Shown: piece after piece, positions 44,679-53,828 of the stretch
How positions within the stretch are numbered: the stretch's first letter is position 1
How the letters are laid out: each line of letters opens with the position of its first letter
DNA from: Cellulomonas chengniuliangii
Lineage (GTDB): Bacteria > Actinomycetota > Actinomycetes > Actinomycetales > Cellulomonadaceae
Direction of reading: 5' to 3'
Length of the DNA stretch: 64,000 nucleotides
Assembly (NCBI RefSeq): GCF_024508335.1
Contig: NZ_CP101988.1
Span: forward strand, 2,852,001 to 2,916,000
Made by a program: the position numbers and the translations under genes
Notes under the pieces: model-generated
Database searches by the model: none
The model's input: the letters and a program-made list of their open reading frames with translations, nothing else
Told to the model about the DNA's origin: nothing

Positions 44679-45823
44679 GGGCGCGGGTCGAGCTGCCGTT
44701 CGCCCGGTCGGCGCGGTCCAGCCTGGGCGTGGAGTGGGAGCTCGCGCTCGTCGACTCGGACTCGGGCGACCTGCGCCAGGTCGCGCAGACCGTCCTCGAC
44801 GCCGTCCGCCCCGACCACGGGGGCGACCACCCGTCGATCCGCCAGGAGCTGCTGCTGAACACCGTCGAGGTGGTGTCGGGGGTGAGCACCGCCGTCGGGC
44901 AGGCCGCCGCCGACCTCGAGCGGGCCATCGCGGAGGTGCGGACCGTGACGGACCCGCTGCGCGTCGAGCTGATGGGCGGCGGCACGCACCCCTTCGCGCA
45001 CTGGGCCCAGCAGAAGGTCACCGACAAGCAGCGCTACGCCACGCTCATCGACCGGACCCAGTGGTGGGGCCGGCAGATGGTCATCTACGGGCTGCACGTG
45101 CACGTGGGCATCGAGGACCGCGCCAAGGTGCTGCCCATCGCCCGGGCCATGCTCACCTACTTCGCGCACCTGCAGTCGCTGTCGGCGGCGTCACCGTTCT
45201 GGGGCGGCAGCGACACCGGCTACGCCTCGAACCGCGCCCTGATGTTCCAGCAGCTGCCCACGGCCGGGCTGCCGTTCCCGTTCGAGCGCTGGGAGGAGCT
45301 CGAGGGGTACGTCGGCGACATGCTGCACACCGGGGTCATCGACCAGTTCGACGAGGTGCGGTGGGACGTGCGGCCGTCGCCCCGCTTCGGCACCCTCGAG
45401 ACCCGGATCTGCGACAGCCCGTCCAACCTGCTCGAGGTCTCCGCCCTCTCCGCGCTCACCCACTGCCTGGTCGAGCACTTCTCGACCCTGCTGGACGAGG
45501 GCCGCGAGCTGCCTGCCATCCCGACGTGGTTCGCGCAGGAGAACAAGTGGCGCTCGGCCCGGTACGGCATGGACGCGATCATCATCGTCAACGCGGCCGG
45601 CGACGAGGAGCTCGTCACCGACGCGGTCCGGCGCCTGCTGGTCGAGCTCGCCCCGGTGGCCGAGCGGCTGGGCTGCGCGGCGGAGCTCGACGCCGTCAAC
45701 GTGATCCTGCGCCGGGGCGCCTCGTACCAGCGCCAGCGCGCCGCGGCCCGGCAGCACGGCGGACAGCTCGACGCCGTGGTCACGAGCCTGGTCGCGGAGA
45801 TGCGGGCCGGCCGGCCGCTCTGA
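44675..45823 (+). CDS. YbdK-type glutamate-cysteine ligase family protein
   Basis: This 382-residue GCS2/YbdK-family enzyme starts near SLGVEWELALVDSDSGDLRQV and contains the ligand-binding segments MGGGTHPFAHWAQQKV, QMVIYGLHVHVGIEDR and SPFWGGSDTGYASNRALMFQQLP. Family members show weak gamma-glutamylcysteine synthetase activity, or carboxylate-amine ligase activity of unknown substrate. The actinobacterial EgtA is longer, so a role in ergothioneine synthesis is less likely. The GTG overlaps the methyltransferase stop codon (GTGA), giving translational coupling. The two genes form an operon. Confidence 0.85.
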   Translation: MRARVELPFARSARSSLGVEWELALVDSDSGDLRQVAQTVLDAVRPDHGGDHPSIRQELLLNTVEVVSGVSTAVGQAAADLERAIAEVRTVTDPLRVELMGGGTHPFAHWAQQKVTDKQRYATLIDRTQWWGRQMVIYGLHVHVGIEDRAKVLPIARAMLTYFAHLQSLSAASPFWGGSDTGYASNRALMFQQLPTAGLPFPFERWEELEGYVGDMLHTGVIDQFDEVRWDVRPSPRFGTLETRICDSPSNLLEVSALSALTHCLVEHFSTLLDEGRELPAIPTWFAQENKWRSARYGMDAIIIVNAAGDEELVTDAVRRLLVELAPVAERLGCAAELDAVNVILRRGASYQRQRAAARQHGGQLDAVVTSLVAEMRAGRPL

Positions 45824-46041
45824 CGGGGGCGAGCCGCCGCCTGGCGGCCCGGCGATCGCGGATGGCGCCCCGATCAGCGAATCTGCCCCGTCTCTGTGTG
45901 CGAAACGCACTGCTGAGAGCCCTGCCGAGTCGCTACGATTCCCCTAGCCGCAGGCAGTCGATGCCGACACCCGCTCAGGCAGTGGCCCCGAACCGGGGAC
46001 CCGCACCGCGTTGAGCGACCCGTTCAACGCAGGAGCCACGC

Positions 46042-46302
46042 ATGCACCGTCCGACCGACCGCCGCGACCGTCCCGCCGGACGCGACCGCCGCAGCCGCGC
46101 CGCGCTGGTGGGCACCTGGGCGCTCGTCGGGTTCGGCTGGATCGCGGTTGCCGGCGCCGCGGCGACACGGCTGAGCAACGGCGACGGCGAGGACTTCGCC
46201 CTCCCCGAGTGGGTCGACCAGTCGCTCCCGCAGTCCCTGACCGGGCAGATCCTCGGCGCCACCCTCGCCGTGATGCGGTTCACCGTCCGCCTGCTCGCCT
46301 GA
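46042..46302 (+). CDS. Small membrane-anchored protein
   Basis: This 86-residue protein has a basic N-terminus (about 20 residues with many Arg) and one clear transmembrane helix (LVGTWALVGFGWIAVAGAAAT). A short acidic loop (LSNGDGEDFALPEWVDQ) and a weaker hydrophobic C-terminal helix follow. GGAG lies 7-8 nt upstream of the ATG. It is not recognised by family. It is monocistronic and converges with tsaD, with 21 nt between the stop codons. Confidence 0.6.
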   Translation: MHRPTDRRDRPAGRDRRSRAALVGTWALVGFGWIAVAGAAATRLSNGDGEDFALPEWVDQSLPQSLTGQILGATLAVMRFTVRLLA

Positions 46303-46323
46303 GGCGCCACACCGCCGGCAGGG

Positions 46324-47367
46324 CTACAGGAGCACCTGCGTGAGCGGCATCGAGGAGTCGACCGGCAGGTCGAGGGACGACGGCGGCAGGCCACGACGGA
46401 CCACCGCGGCGCCGAGCGCGGCGATCATCGCGCCGTTGTCCGTGCAGTAGCGGATCGGCGGGATCCGCAGGTCGATGCCCGCGGCGGCGCAACGCTCGGC
46501 CGCCATCTCGCGCAGCTGCGAGTTCGCGGAGAACCCACCCCCGATGACCAGCGTCGACACGTCGTGCCGCTGGCAGGCGGCGATCGTCTTGGCGGTGAGG
46601 ACGTCGGCGACGGCCGCGGCGAACGAGGCCGCCACGTCGGTCAGCGGGATCTCCTGGCCGGAGTCCTGGCGTGCCTCGACCCACCGCGCGACGGCCGTCT
46701 TGAGGCCGGAGAAGGAGAAGTCGTAGGCGTGCGCCGCCTGGTCCTTGGCCGCCGTGAGGCCGCGCGGGAACCGGATCGCCTCGGGGTCGCCCTCGCGTGC
46801 GAGGCGGTCGATGTGCGGGCCGCCGGGGTACGGCAGCCCGAGCAGGCGCCCGACCTTGTCGAACGCCTCCCCCGCGGCGTCGTCGAGCGTGGAGCCCAGC
46901 TCGGTGATCCCGGTGACGATGTCGTCGACCAGCAGCAGGCTGGAGTGGCCGCCTGAGACGACGAGCGCCATGACCCGCTCGGGGAACGGCCCGTCGACGA
47001 GCTCGTCCACCGCGGCGTGGCCGATCACGTGGTTGACGCCGTAGAGCGGCTTGCCGAGCCCGACGGCAAGGGCCTTCGCGGCGGAGGCGCCCACGGTGAG
47101 CGGGCCGACCAGGCCAGGGCCCGCGGTCACGGCGATCGCGTCGATCTCGCCGAGCTCGACCTGGGCGCCCTCCAGGGCGCGGCGGAGTGTGGGCCCCATC
47201 GCCTCGAGGTGGGCCCGCGAGGCGATCTCGGGGATGATGCCGCCGAACCGGGCGTGCTCGTCCATCGAGCTCGCCACCGAGTCGATCAGCAGCTCGTGGC
47301 CGCGGACGAGGGCGACGCCGGTCTCGTCGCAGGAGGTCTCGATCCCAAGGACGAGGGGCTCACTCAT
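46324..47367 (-). CDS. tsaD: tRNA N6-adenosine threonylcarbamoyltransferase
   Basis: TsaD transfers the threonylcarbamoyl group to A37 of ANN-decoding tRNAs, with TsaB and TsaE. The 347-residue protein begins [21 protein letters not shown], the family N-terminus. It has the metal-binding [14 protein letters not shown] with two His, plus [11 protein letters not shown] and the ASNAF-like [16 protein letters not shown]-binding region. The tsaB, tsaE and rimI genes are 2-3.5 kb away on the same strand. It is leaderless by prediction, with TATCCT 7 nt before the ATG and no Shine-Dalgarno. Confidence 0.96.
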   Translation of the reverse strand: MSEPLVLGIETSCDETGVALVRGHELLIDSVASSMDEHARFGGIIPEIASRAHLEAMGPTLRRALEGAQVELGEIDAIAVTAGPGLVGPLTVGASAAKALAVGLGKPLYGVNHVIGHAAVDELVDGPFPERVMALVVSGGHSSLLLVDDIVTGITELGSTLDDAAGEAFDKVGRLLGLPYPGGPHIDRLAREGDPEAIRFPRGLTAAKDQAAHAYDFSFSGLKTAVARWVEARQDSGQEIPLTDVAASFAAAVADVLTAKTIAACQRHDVSTLVIGGGFSANSQLREMAAERCAAAGIDLRIPPIRYCTDNGAMIAALGAAVVRRGLPPSSLDLPVDSSMPLTQVLL

Positions 47368-47374
47368 GGGGTTC

Positions 47375-47380
47375 AGGATA
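47375..47380 (-). promoter_or_regulatory. Predicted -10 box of leaderless tsaD
   Basis: TATCCT is followed by 7 nt and the ATG at 47367. No Shine-Dalgarno is present. Confidence 0.4.
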
Positions 47381-47531
47381 GGCGCGCTCGACGGGTCGCC
47401 CGCGCACCGTCTCTGTGGGAGGGGCCCTCGGACCCCCGCTGATCAGTGCCGACACCGGAGCGGCCGCCCGGTGTGGCGGGCGTCATACCGCAGATCGGGA
47501 AGCCGCACGCCCGCGGGCCCGTTCACGGGTG

Positions 47532-48161
47532 GTGACCATCGACGATCTCACCGCCCCCCGCACCGACCACCTCGCCCTGCCCGAGGACCTCGCGGACCTG
47601 CTGTTCCGCGAGGCGCGCACGGTCAGCCAGTTCACCGACGAGGACGTCACGGACGAGCAGCTCGCCGCCGTCTACGACCTGGTCAAGTGGGGCCCCACGG
47701 CCATCAACACCGTGCCGCTGCGGCTGCTGGTGGTCCGGGGTCGCGACGCGCGTGAGCGCCTCGCCGCCCACATGTCCGAGGGGAACCGCCAGCGGGTCCT
47801 CGAGGCGCCCGTCTCCATCGTCCTCGCCGCCGACCCGGGCTTCCACCGGCACCTGCCCGTGCTCGCCCCGCACATGGCCGGCATGGCCGAGTCCCTCGAG
47901 CCCGCCGCCGAGCAGCGGGCGCAGATGGCTCGCACGAACGCCCTGCTGCAGGTCGGGTACCTGATCGTCGGGCTCCGTGCCGCCGGGCTCGCCGCGGGGC
48001 CGATGGGCGGCATGGACGCCGCCGCGATCGACGCCGAGTTCTTCGCCGACAACGGCTGGCAGTCCCTGCTGGTGGTCAACGTGGGCTACGCCGAGGGCGC
48101 GGGCACGTCCTACCCCCGGGCCCCGCGCCTGTCCTACTCCCAGGCCAGCCTGACCGTCTGA
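47532..48161 (+). CDS. RutE-like nitroreductase-family reductase
   Basis: This 209-residue flavoprotein belongs to the nitroreductase family, near the malonic semialdehyde reductase RutE/HadB group. Typical segments are LLFREARTVSQFTDEDVTDEQL, the VYDLVKWGPTAINTVPLRLLVVR FMN-binding region and LQVGYLIVGLRAAGLAAGPMGGMD. The natural substrate is uncertain: RutE enzymes reduce malonic semialdehyde, but no pyrimidine-degradation genes are nearby. The GTG at 47532 has no clear Shine-Dalgarno; an adjacent GTG at 47529 is equivalent. It is divergent from tsaD. Confidence 0.82.
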   Translation: MTIDDLTAPRTDHLALPEDLADLLFREARTVSQFTDEDVTDEQLAAVYDLVKWGPTAINTVPLRLLVVRGRDARERLAAHMSEGNRQRVLEAPVSIVLAADPGFHRHLPVLAPHMAGMAESLEPAAEQRAQMARTNALLQVGYLIVGLRAAGLAAGPMGGMDAAAIDAEFFADNGWQSLLVVNVGYAEGAGTSYPRAPRLSYSQASLTV

Positions 48162-48177
48162 ACGCGGCCCGCGGCGC

Positions 48178-49101
48178 CTAGCTCGGGCTGCCCGTCGCCC
48201 TCACGCCGACGCCCGGCCCGGTCTCGACTGGGCGGTCGGCGTCGTTCGACCACTGCGACCAGGACCCGGGGTACAACGCCGCGTCGATGCCGGCGACCGC
48301 GAGCGCGGCGACCTGGTGGGCGGCGGTGACCCCGGAGCCGCAGTAGACCCCCACGGACGCCCCGCCCACCGCCCCGAGCGCCGCGAAACGCGCGGCCAGG
48401 TCGGCTGTCGGCAGGAACCGGCCCACCTCGTCAAGGTTCTCCGACGTCGGCGCCGACACTGCCCCCGGGATGTGCCCCGCGCGCGGATCGACCGGCTCGA
48501 CCTCGCCGCGGAAGCGCTCGGCCGCGCGGGCGTCGAGCAGCACGCCCGTCTCCGCGAGCGCACGGGCCTCGTCCGGCCCGATCGTCGCCAGCGCGCCGGT
48601 CTCGAGCACCACGTCGCCAGGTCGGGCAGTCACCTCGCCGACGTCCAGCCGCCCCCCGGCCGCGAGCCAGGCGGGCAGGCCGCCATCCAGCAGCCGCACG
48701 TCGGCGACGCCGGCCCACCGGAGCAGCCACCAGGCACGGGCCGCGGACATCCCGCCGACCGTGTCATAGACCACGACGGGCACCCCGCCGCGCACCCCCC
48801 ACCGGCGTGCGGCGGCCTGCAGGTCCTCCGGCTCCGGCAGCGGGTGGCGCCCGTGCTGCGGGCTCGGGAACGCGGCCAGATCGGCCTCGAGGTCCACGTA
48901 GACGGCTCCGGGCACGTGCCCGGCGAGGTACTGCTCATGGCCGTCCGATCGGCCGAGCTCCCAGCGCACGTCGAGCACCACGGGGGTGATCGGCCCGGAG
49001 CCGGAGGCACGCCCCAGCAGGTCGAGCAGCTCGTGGGCCGTGACGAGCACATCGGCCCGACCCGAGTCCACCGGTCCACCGTCGATCGTCTCGGAATCCA
49101 T
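48178..49101 (-). CDS. sseA: Sulfurtransferase (3-mercaptopyruvate type, SseA-like)
   Basis: This 307-residue protein has two rhodanese domains: an N-terminal inactive one and a C-terminal catalytic domain whose active-site loop reads VYCGSGVTAAHQ. The CGSGVT loop is the form found in 3-mercaptopyruvate sulfurtransferases, whereas thiosulfate sulfurtransferases have CRKGVT-type loops. The GHIPGAVSAPT and AARAWWLLRWAGV segments are conserved. GAGGAG lies 7 nt before the ATG at 49101. It sits 26 nt downstream of rimI in the same direction and may be read with the tsaB-rimI group. Confidence 0.88.
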   Translation of the reverse strand: MDSETIDGGPVDSGRADVLVTAHELLDLLGRASGSGPITPVVLDVRWELGRSDGHEQYLAGHVPGAVYVDLEADLAAFPSPQHGRHPLPEPEDLQAAARRWGVRGGVPVVVYDTVGGMSAARAWWLLRWAGVADVRLLDGGLPAWLAAGGRLDVGEVTARPGDVVLETGALATIGPDEARALAETGVLLDARAAERFRGEVEPVDPRAGHIPGAVSAPTSENLDEVGRFLPTADLAARFAALGAVGGASVGVYCGSGVTAAHQVAALAVAGIDAALYPGSWSQWSNDADRPVETGPGVGVRATGSPS

Positions 49102-49127
49102 CGTCACTCCTCACGCTCATGCCGGCG

Positions 49128-49592
49128 TCATCGCAGCGGCAGGCTCATCGTCCACGCGTCCACGTTCTCGGGCTGGTAGTACCCCCGACGGCGCCCCATG
49201 CGGCGGAAGCCGGCCCGCTCGTACAACCGCAGCGCGGGCTCGTTGTCGACCCGCACCTCCAGCAGGACGTTCCCGGCGCCCAGGCCTCGGGCGTGCGCGA
49301 CCAGCGCGTCCAGCATCACCGTACCCACGCCGGCCCCCTGGCGGGCGCTGTCGGTGCCGATGGTCATCACCTGGGCGTCGAAACCATCGAACCAGAGGCC
49401 TGCGTACCCGACCAGCGCGCCGGTGGCCACGTCCTCGGCGCCGATGTACCAGCGGCCCGGCCCGCTCAGCTCCTCGGCCAGGGAGGCGCTCGACCAGGCC
49501 CCCGGCCCGAACAGCTCCTGCTCCATCCGCTCGAGCACGGGCAGGTCCTCCTCGCCCAGAGGGCGGACGAGGACCCCCGGTGCGGTCGTCAC
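49128..49592 (-). CDS. rimI: RimI-family N-acetyltransferase
   Basis: At 154 residues this GNAT protein has the acetyl-CoA motif GTDSARQGAGVGTVMLDALVAHARGLG, VLLEVRVDNEPALRLYERAGFRRMGRRRGYY and an N-terminal RPLGEEDLPVLERMEQELF. RimI acetylates the N-terminus of ribosomal protein S18 in model bacteria; in actinobacteria it commonly lies next to tsaB or is fused to it. It overlaps tsaB by 4 nt (ATGA), so the two are translationally coupled. Confidence 0.93.
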   Translation of the reverse strand: MTTAPGVLVRPLGEEDLPVLERMEQELFGPGAWSSASLAEELSGPGRWYIGAEDVATGALVGYAGLWFDGFDAQVMTIGTDSARQGAGVGTVMLDALVAHARGLGAGNVLLEVRVDNEPALRLYERAGFRRMGRRRGYYQPENVDAWTMSLPLR

Positions 49593-50296
49593 GCCGAGGC
49601 GCGCTTGCGCTCGGCCGGCGGGACGACGTCCGGCCGGCGCAGGTACAGCGGCTCGGTGGGAAGCGTCCCGGCGCCCGCGGCCAGCCGTGCGAGCGCGAGC
49701 CGGGCCAGGTCCGCCGGGTCGGGGTTCGCGGGGGCGCCCGCGGCGGCGGACAGGTGCTCGCCGTACAGCGAGGCGCCCGCTCCGACAGCGAGGGCCCCCT
49801 GCCCGATCGACTCCGCGACCGCCTGCGGGGTGTCGACCACGGGGCCGTCCACCAACTCGACCAGCGGGCCATGGGCGGCGTGGGCGGGCGCGGCGGCCAC
49901 GCGGTACCGGGCCGCGTAGACCTCGCGGCGGCGCGCGTCGGTGACCGCCAGCAGCTCGGCGCCGGGCTCCAGGGCGAGCTCTCGCGCGGCGCCGACCGCG
50001 AGCGCGTCGAGGCTGCTGACCCCGTGCACCGGGATGCTGAGCGCGAACGCGAGAGTCCGGGCGGTGACCAGACCGACCCGCAGGCCCGTGAACGGCGCGG
50101 GGCCGGTCCCCACCACGACGGCGGTGAGGTCGCCACGGTCCACTCCGGCCTCGGCCAGCACGTCGACGATCATCGGGGCCAGGAGCTCGGCATGGCGCCT
50201 TTGCTCAGGCGTCGAGCGGGACGCGAGAGCGCGTCCCGACTCGTCGATCAGGGAGACGGCGACGGCGGCAGAGGTGTCGAGGGCGATGACAGGCAC
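49589..50296 (-). CDS. tsaB: tRNA threonylcarbamoyladenosine biosynthesis protein TsaB
   Basis: TsaB is the TsaD-binding ASKHA-fold subunit of the t6A complex. The 235-residue protein begins MPVIALDTSAAVAVSLIDESG and has GTGPAPFTGLRVGLVTARTLAFALSIPVHGVSSLDALA, the family core. It starts with GTG, 46 nt after the tsaE stop, with no strong Shine-Dalgarno. It overlaps rimI by 4 nt. The C-terminal part (PLYLRRPDVVPPAERKRASA) is typical. It belongs to the alr-tsaE-tsaB-rimI group. Confidence 0.94.
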   Translation of the reverse strand: MPVIALDTSAAVAVSLIDESGRALASRSTPEQRRHAELLAPMIVDVLAEAGVDRGDLTAVVVGTGPAPFTGLRVGLVTARTLAFALSIPVHGVSSLDALAVGAARELALEPGAELLAVTDARRREVYAARYRVAAAPAHAAHGPLVELVDGPVVDTPQAVAESIGQGALAVGAGASLYGEHLSAAAGAPANPDPADLARLALARLAAGAGTLPTEPLYLRRPDVVPPAERKRASA

Positions 50297-50342
50297 GAGA
50301 ACAGCGTGCCACTTCTCGGCGCCTGAGCGGGAACCGTCGAGG

Positions 50343-50888
50343 TCAGCCGGGCAGCGGGACGCCCGCCCACCGCTCCCCGACCGCGGTGACGGTCACCAAC
50401 CGGACCCCGGTGGCGGCGTCCTCCAGGTCGAGCGTCAGCTCCCCTCCGCGCGGCCGGCGGAGCGCGACCTCCAGGCGGTCGGCGGCAAGGCCCTCGACCA
50501 GGCCCTCGCCCCACTCCACGACGGTGACCGACTCGTCGAGGCTCGCGTCGAGGTCGAGCGCGTCGACCTCCTCGAGCGAGCCGAGCCGGTACGCGTCCAC
50601 GTGGACCAGCGACGGGCGCTCGCCGGCCTCGGCGCGCGCGGGCCGCGTGCCCTCCGCGTCGGGCAGCGGCGGGTGCACCCGGGCGATCACGAAGGTCGGG
50701 GAGGCGACCTGGCCGCGCACGCCCAGCCCGACCCCGATGCCCTGGGTCAGGGTCGTCTTCCCCGCGCCGAGGTCGCCGGTGAGGACCACGAGGTCGCCCG
50801 CCCGCAGGACACGTGCCAGCTCGCGGCCGAACGCCCGCGTCGCCTCCGCGTCGGCCAGCTCGAGCTGGACCTGCTGCACCACCGTCAT
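50343..50888 (-). CDS. tsaE: tRNA threonylcarbamoyladenosine biosynthesis ATPase TsaE
   Basis: TsaE is the P-loop ATPase that regulates the t6A complex. The 181-residue protein has Walker A in LTGDLGAGKTTLTQGIG, the segment VASPTFVIARVHP and the conserved VEWGEGLVEGL. The ALR-like spacing HVDAYRLGSLEEVDALDLDASLD is also typical. It overlaps the alanine racemase gene by 4 nt (ATGA), so the two are translationally coupled. Confidence 0.95.
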   Translation of the reverse strand: MTVVQQVQLELADAEATRAFGRELARVLRAGDLVVLTGDLGAGKTTLTQGIGVGLGVRGQVASPTFVIARVHPPLPDAEGTRPARAEAGERPSLVHVDAYRLGSLEEVDALDLDASLDESVTVVEWGEGLVEGLAADRLEVALRRPRGGELTLDLEDAATGVRLVTVTAVGERWAGVPLPG

Positions 50889-52081
50889 CGTGCGGCTCCT
50901 TCCACCTGCGGCGCGGCCACAGGCTCTGCGTGCTCCGGGTCGACGTGGACGCGCGGCACGCGCCCACCGACCCGGGTCACGATCTCGTAGCTGATCGTCC
51001 CCGCGACGTCAGCCCAGTCCTGTGCTGTCGGCCCGCCCGAGGCGCCCGTGCCGAAGAGCTCGACGCGGTCGCCCTCCCGCTCGCGCGCGCCCGGCCCCAG
51101 GTCGACGACCACCTGGTCCATGCAGACCCTGCCCGCGACGGACAGCCGCCGGCCGCCCACGAGGAGCGGCCCGCCCGGCCGCTGCGCCGAGCCGGAGGCG
51201 TGCCGGGGCACGCCGTCCGCGTACCCCACCGGCACCACGCCCAGCATCGTCTCCCCCGGCGTCACGTAGGCGTGCGCGTAGGAGACGCCCTGGCCCGCGG
51301 GCACGGGCTTGACCGTGACCAGCTGTGCCTCGAAGGTCATCGCCGGCGTCAATCCGAAGTCCGCGGGGCCGCCGAGCTGCGGCACCGGGGACAGGCCGTA
51401 GACGGCGATGCCCGGGCGCACGAGGTCGTAGTGCAGGGCCGGCGCGGTCAGCGTGGCCGCCGAGTTCGCCAGGTGGCGCACCTCGAGGCGGGCGCCGCGG
51501 CCCTCGACCAGGGCGAGCGCCTCCGCGAAGACCTCTGCCTGCGCGTGCACCGTCGGGTGGTCCGGCTCGTCCGCGAAGGCGAGGTGGGACCACAGGCCGA
51601 CGACCTGCACGGCGCCCTCGGCCTGGGCCCGCAGCGCGGCGTCCAGCACCGCGGGCAGCTGGTCGGGGGTCAACCCGTTGCGGCCCAGCCCGGTGTCGAC
51701 CTTGAGGTGCACGCGCGCCGTCCGCCCCACGGCCCGGGCCGAGGCCACCACCTCGTCGAGCGCCCACGGCGCGGCGACCGAGAGGTCGACGTCGGCCGCC
51801 ACCGCCTGGTCGAGCGGCGCGCCCGGCGCGTACAGCCAGGTGAGCACCCGCGCGGTGATCCCCGCGGCGCGCAGCTCGAGCGCCTCGCCGAGCTGGGCCA
51901 CGCCGAGCCAGGTCGCGCCCGCCTCCAACGCCGCGCGGGACACCGGCAGGAGGCCGTGGCCGTAGGCGTCGGCCTTGACGACTGCCATCACCTGCGCGGT
52001 CGGGGCGTGGGCGGCCAGCGAGCGCACGTTGGCGCGGATGGCGGAGAGGTCGACGACGGCACGAGCGGGGAATGAGCTCAC
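50885..52081 (-). CDS. alr: Alanine racemase
   Basis: Alr supplies D-alanine for peptidoglycan. The 398-residue PLP enzyme has the cofactor Lys36 in AVVKADAYGHG, the second catalytic Tyr in SYAHAYVTPGETM and the RPGIAVYGLSP motif. The C-terminal beta domain starts LVGGRRLSVAGRVCMDQVVVDLG. The GTG at 52081 is the best start; the open frame to 52558 overlaps nnr. It is 92 nt downstream of nnr on the same strand and overlaps tsaE by 4 nt. Confidence 0.96.
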   Translation of the reverse strand: MSSFPARAVVDLSAIRANVRSLAAHAPTAQVMAVVKADAYGHGLLPVSRAALEAGATWLGVAQLGEALELRAAGITARVLTWLYAPGAPLDQAVAADVDLSVAAPWALDEVVASARAVGRTARVHLKVDTGLGRNGLTPDQLPAVLDAALRAQAEGAVQVVGLWSHLAFADEPDHPTVHAQAEVFAEALALVEGRGARLEVRHLANSAATLTAPALHYDLVRPGIAVYGLSPVPQLGGPADFGLTPAMTFEAQLVTVKPVPAGQGVSYAHAYVTPGETMLGVVPVGYADGVPRHASGSAQRPGGPLLVGGRRLSVAGRVCMDQVVVDLGPGAREREGDRVELFGTGASGGPTAQDWADVAGTISYEIVTRVGGRVPRVHVDPEHAEPVAAPQVEGAAR

Positions 52082-52172
52082 CCGCCCAGTCTCCCACCGC
52101 CCTGTGGGTGCACCGCGCCGTGAGGGCTCATGGCTCTGAAGGGCGGGTCGGCGGGCAGTGGGGAGGCTCCTG

Positions 52173-53777
52173 TCAGGCGCGCAGCAGCTCGGCCACGGTC
52201 CCGGGGATCGCGTCCGCCACGGCGGTGGCCCACACCGGCCCGCCCGGGTTGGCGCGGTGCGCCGCCCGCCCGTGCACGAGCGCGGCAGCGGCGGCCAGGG
52301 CCGCGACCAGCGACGGGTCGGCGACCACGTCCTCGGCGCGCCCCGCGAGCAGGGCGCCCAGCAGGCCGGCGAGCACGTCTCCGGCCCCGGCGGTGGCCAG
52401 CCACGCCGGGCCGTCAGCCTGCGCGTAGACGGAGCCCCCGGCGCCCACCACCACGGTGGTCGATCCCTTGAGCAGCACCGTGGCGGCGGTGAGCTCGTGT
52501 GCTCGCCGGGCCCAGCGGAGCGGCTCCGCCTCGACCTGCGCCCGGTCCACGTCCTCACCCTGGGCGCTCAGCAGCGCGGCCAGCTCGCCCGCGTGGGGCG
52601 TCAGCACCACCCACGGGGCCAGCCGCACCGGGATCAGGCTGAGCGCGCCCGCGTCCACCACGGCCGGCTGCTCCTGCGCGAGGACCGCCGCCAGGGCGGC
52701 GTGCACCCGCTCGGCCTGGGCCCCGTCATCCGGGTCGACGCCCGGGCCGAGCGTCCAGGCCTGCACGCGCCCGTCGCCCGCGACGACCTCGGGGCAGGAG
52801 GACAGCACCGTGGCGCTCACCCCCGGCGACCCCTGGTACCGCACCATGCCGACGCCCGATCGGATCGCGGCGCGCACAGTGAGCACCGCGGCGCCCGGGT
52901 AGGCGGGTGTCCCTGCCACGACTCCCAGCACCCCCCGGGAGTACTTGTGCGCGTCGGTCGGGGGGACCGGCCACAACGCGGCGACGTCCCCCGACTCGAG
53001 CCGGGCGGCGGCCGGGCGCACCCCCGTCAGGTCGAGCCCGATGTCGACGACCTCCAGCCGGCCGGTGTCACGGCTCGCCGGCGGCAGCAGCAATCCCGCC
53101 TTCGCCGCCCCGAAGGTCACCGTCAGGTCCGCGGGCAGCACAGGGCCGCGCGCGGCGACGCTCTCGGGCCGGTCCGCGCGGGGGATCGCGCCGGTGTCCA
53201 CGTCGATCCCGCTCGGGGTGTCGACCGCCACGACGACCGGCGAGACGACCTGCCCTCCGGCCCTCTCGTCCGCGAGCAGCTCCGCGAGCAGGGTCAGCAC
53301 CTCGCCGGCGGGCCCGCGCACCGCCCCGGTGGCGCCGATGCCGAGCACGCCGTCGAGGATGACGTCCGCGGAGTACGCCGCGGCGACGGCCTCTCCCGCC
53401 CACACCCCGGCTCCGTCGCGCGCCTCGCCCTCAGGCTCCTGGTCCGCCAACGGCAGCACGTGCCCACGGGCGGCGCGCAACGCCGCCAGGCCGCCCGGGT
53501 GCGCGCGCGGAGACGTCAGCACGGCAGTGACCGCCACCCCCCGGAGGGCCAGCAGGGCGCCGGCGTGCAGCGCGTCCCCGCCGTTCGAGCCGGAGCCCGC
53601 GATCACCGCCACCGACGCCCCCCGCACCTGCCCCCGCTGCTCGCGCAGCAGCACGGCCACCCGGGTGGCGAGCGCATGGGCGGCGCGGTCCATGAGTGGG
53701 AGGCCGGCGCCCAGCAGCGGCTCCTCGGCGGCGCGGACGTCTGCGGCGGTGTAGGCGAGGATCACGACACCCATCAT
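52173..53777 (-). CDS. nnr: Bifunctional NAD(P)HX epimerase/dehydratase
   Basis: Nnr repairs hydrated NADH and NADPH. The 534-residue protein joins an N-terminal YjeF_N epimerase (residues 1-220, with the GSGSNGGDALHAGALLALRG nucleotide loop) to a C-terminal ADP-dependent dehydratase with GTPAYPGAAVLTVRAAIRSGVGMVR, TPHAGELAALL and the TAGAGDVLAGLLGALLAG ribokinase-like signature. The usual epimerase GNNGGDG is here GSNGGDA. Starts at 53774 (ATG) and 53765 (GTG) are equally possible and no Shine-Dalgarno is clear. In many actinobacteria nnr is next to acpS; here an oxidoreductase gene separates them. Confidence 0.93.
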   Translation of the reverse strand: MMGVVILAYTAADVRAAEEPLLGAGLPLMDRAAHALATRVAVLLREQRGQVRGASVAVIAGSGSNGGDALHAGALLALRGVAVTAVLTSPRAHPGGLAALRAARGHVLPLADQEPEGEARDGAGVWAGEAVAAAYSADVILDGVLGIGATGAVRGPAGEVLTLLAELLADERAGGQVVSPVVVAVDTPSGIDVDTGAIPRADRPESVAARGPVLPADLTVTFGAAKAGLLLPPASRDTGRLEVVDIGLDLTGVRPAAARLESGDVAALWPVPPTDAHKYSRGVLGVVAGTPAYPGAAVLTVRAAIRSGVGMVRYQGSPGVSATVLSSCPEVVAGDGRVQAWTLGPGVDPDDGAQAERVHAALAAVLAQEQPAVVDAGALSLIPVRLAPWVVLTPHAGELAALLSAQGEDVDRAQVEAEPLRWARRAHELTAATVLLKGSTTVVVGAGGSVYAQADGPAWLATAGAGDVLAGLLGALLAGRAEDVVADPSLVAALAAAAALVHGRAAHRANPGGPVWATAVADAIPGTVAELLRA

Positions 53778-53816
53778 GTCGGGCGTGGGCGCCCCGGTCG
53801 CGCCAGGTTCACCCGA

Positions 53817-53822
53817 TAGGTT
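53817..53822 (+). promoter_or_regulatory. Predicted -10 box of leaderless oxidoreductase gene
   Basis: TAGGTT is followed by 6 nt and the ATG at 53829. No Shine-Dalgarno is present. Confidence 0.45.
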
Positions 53823-53828
53823 CAGCCC

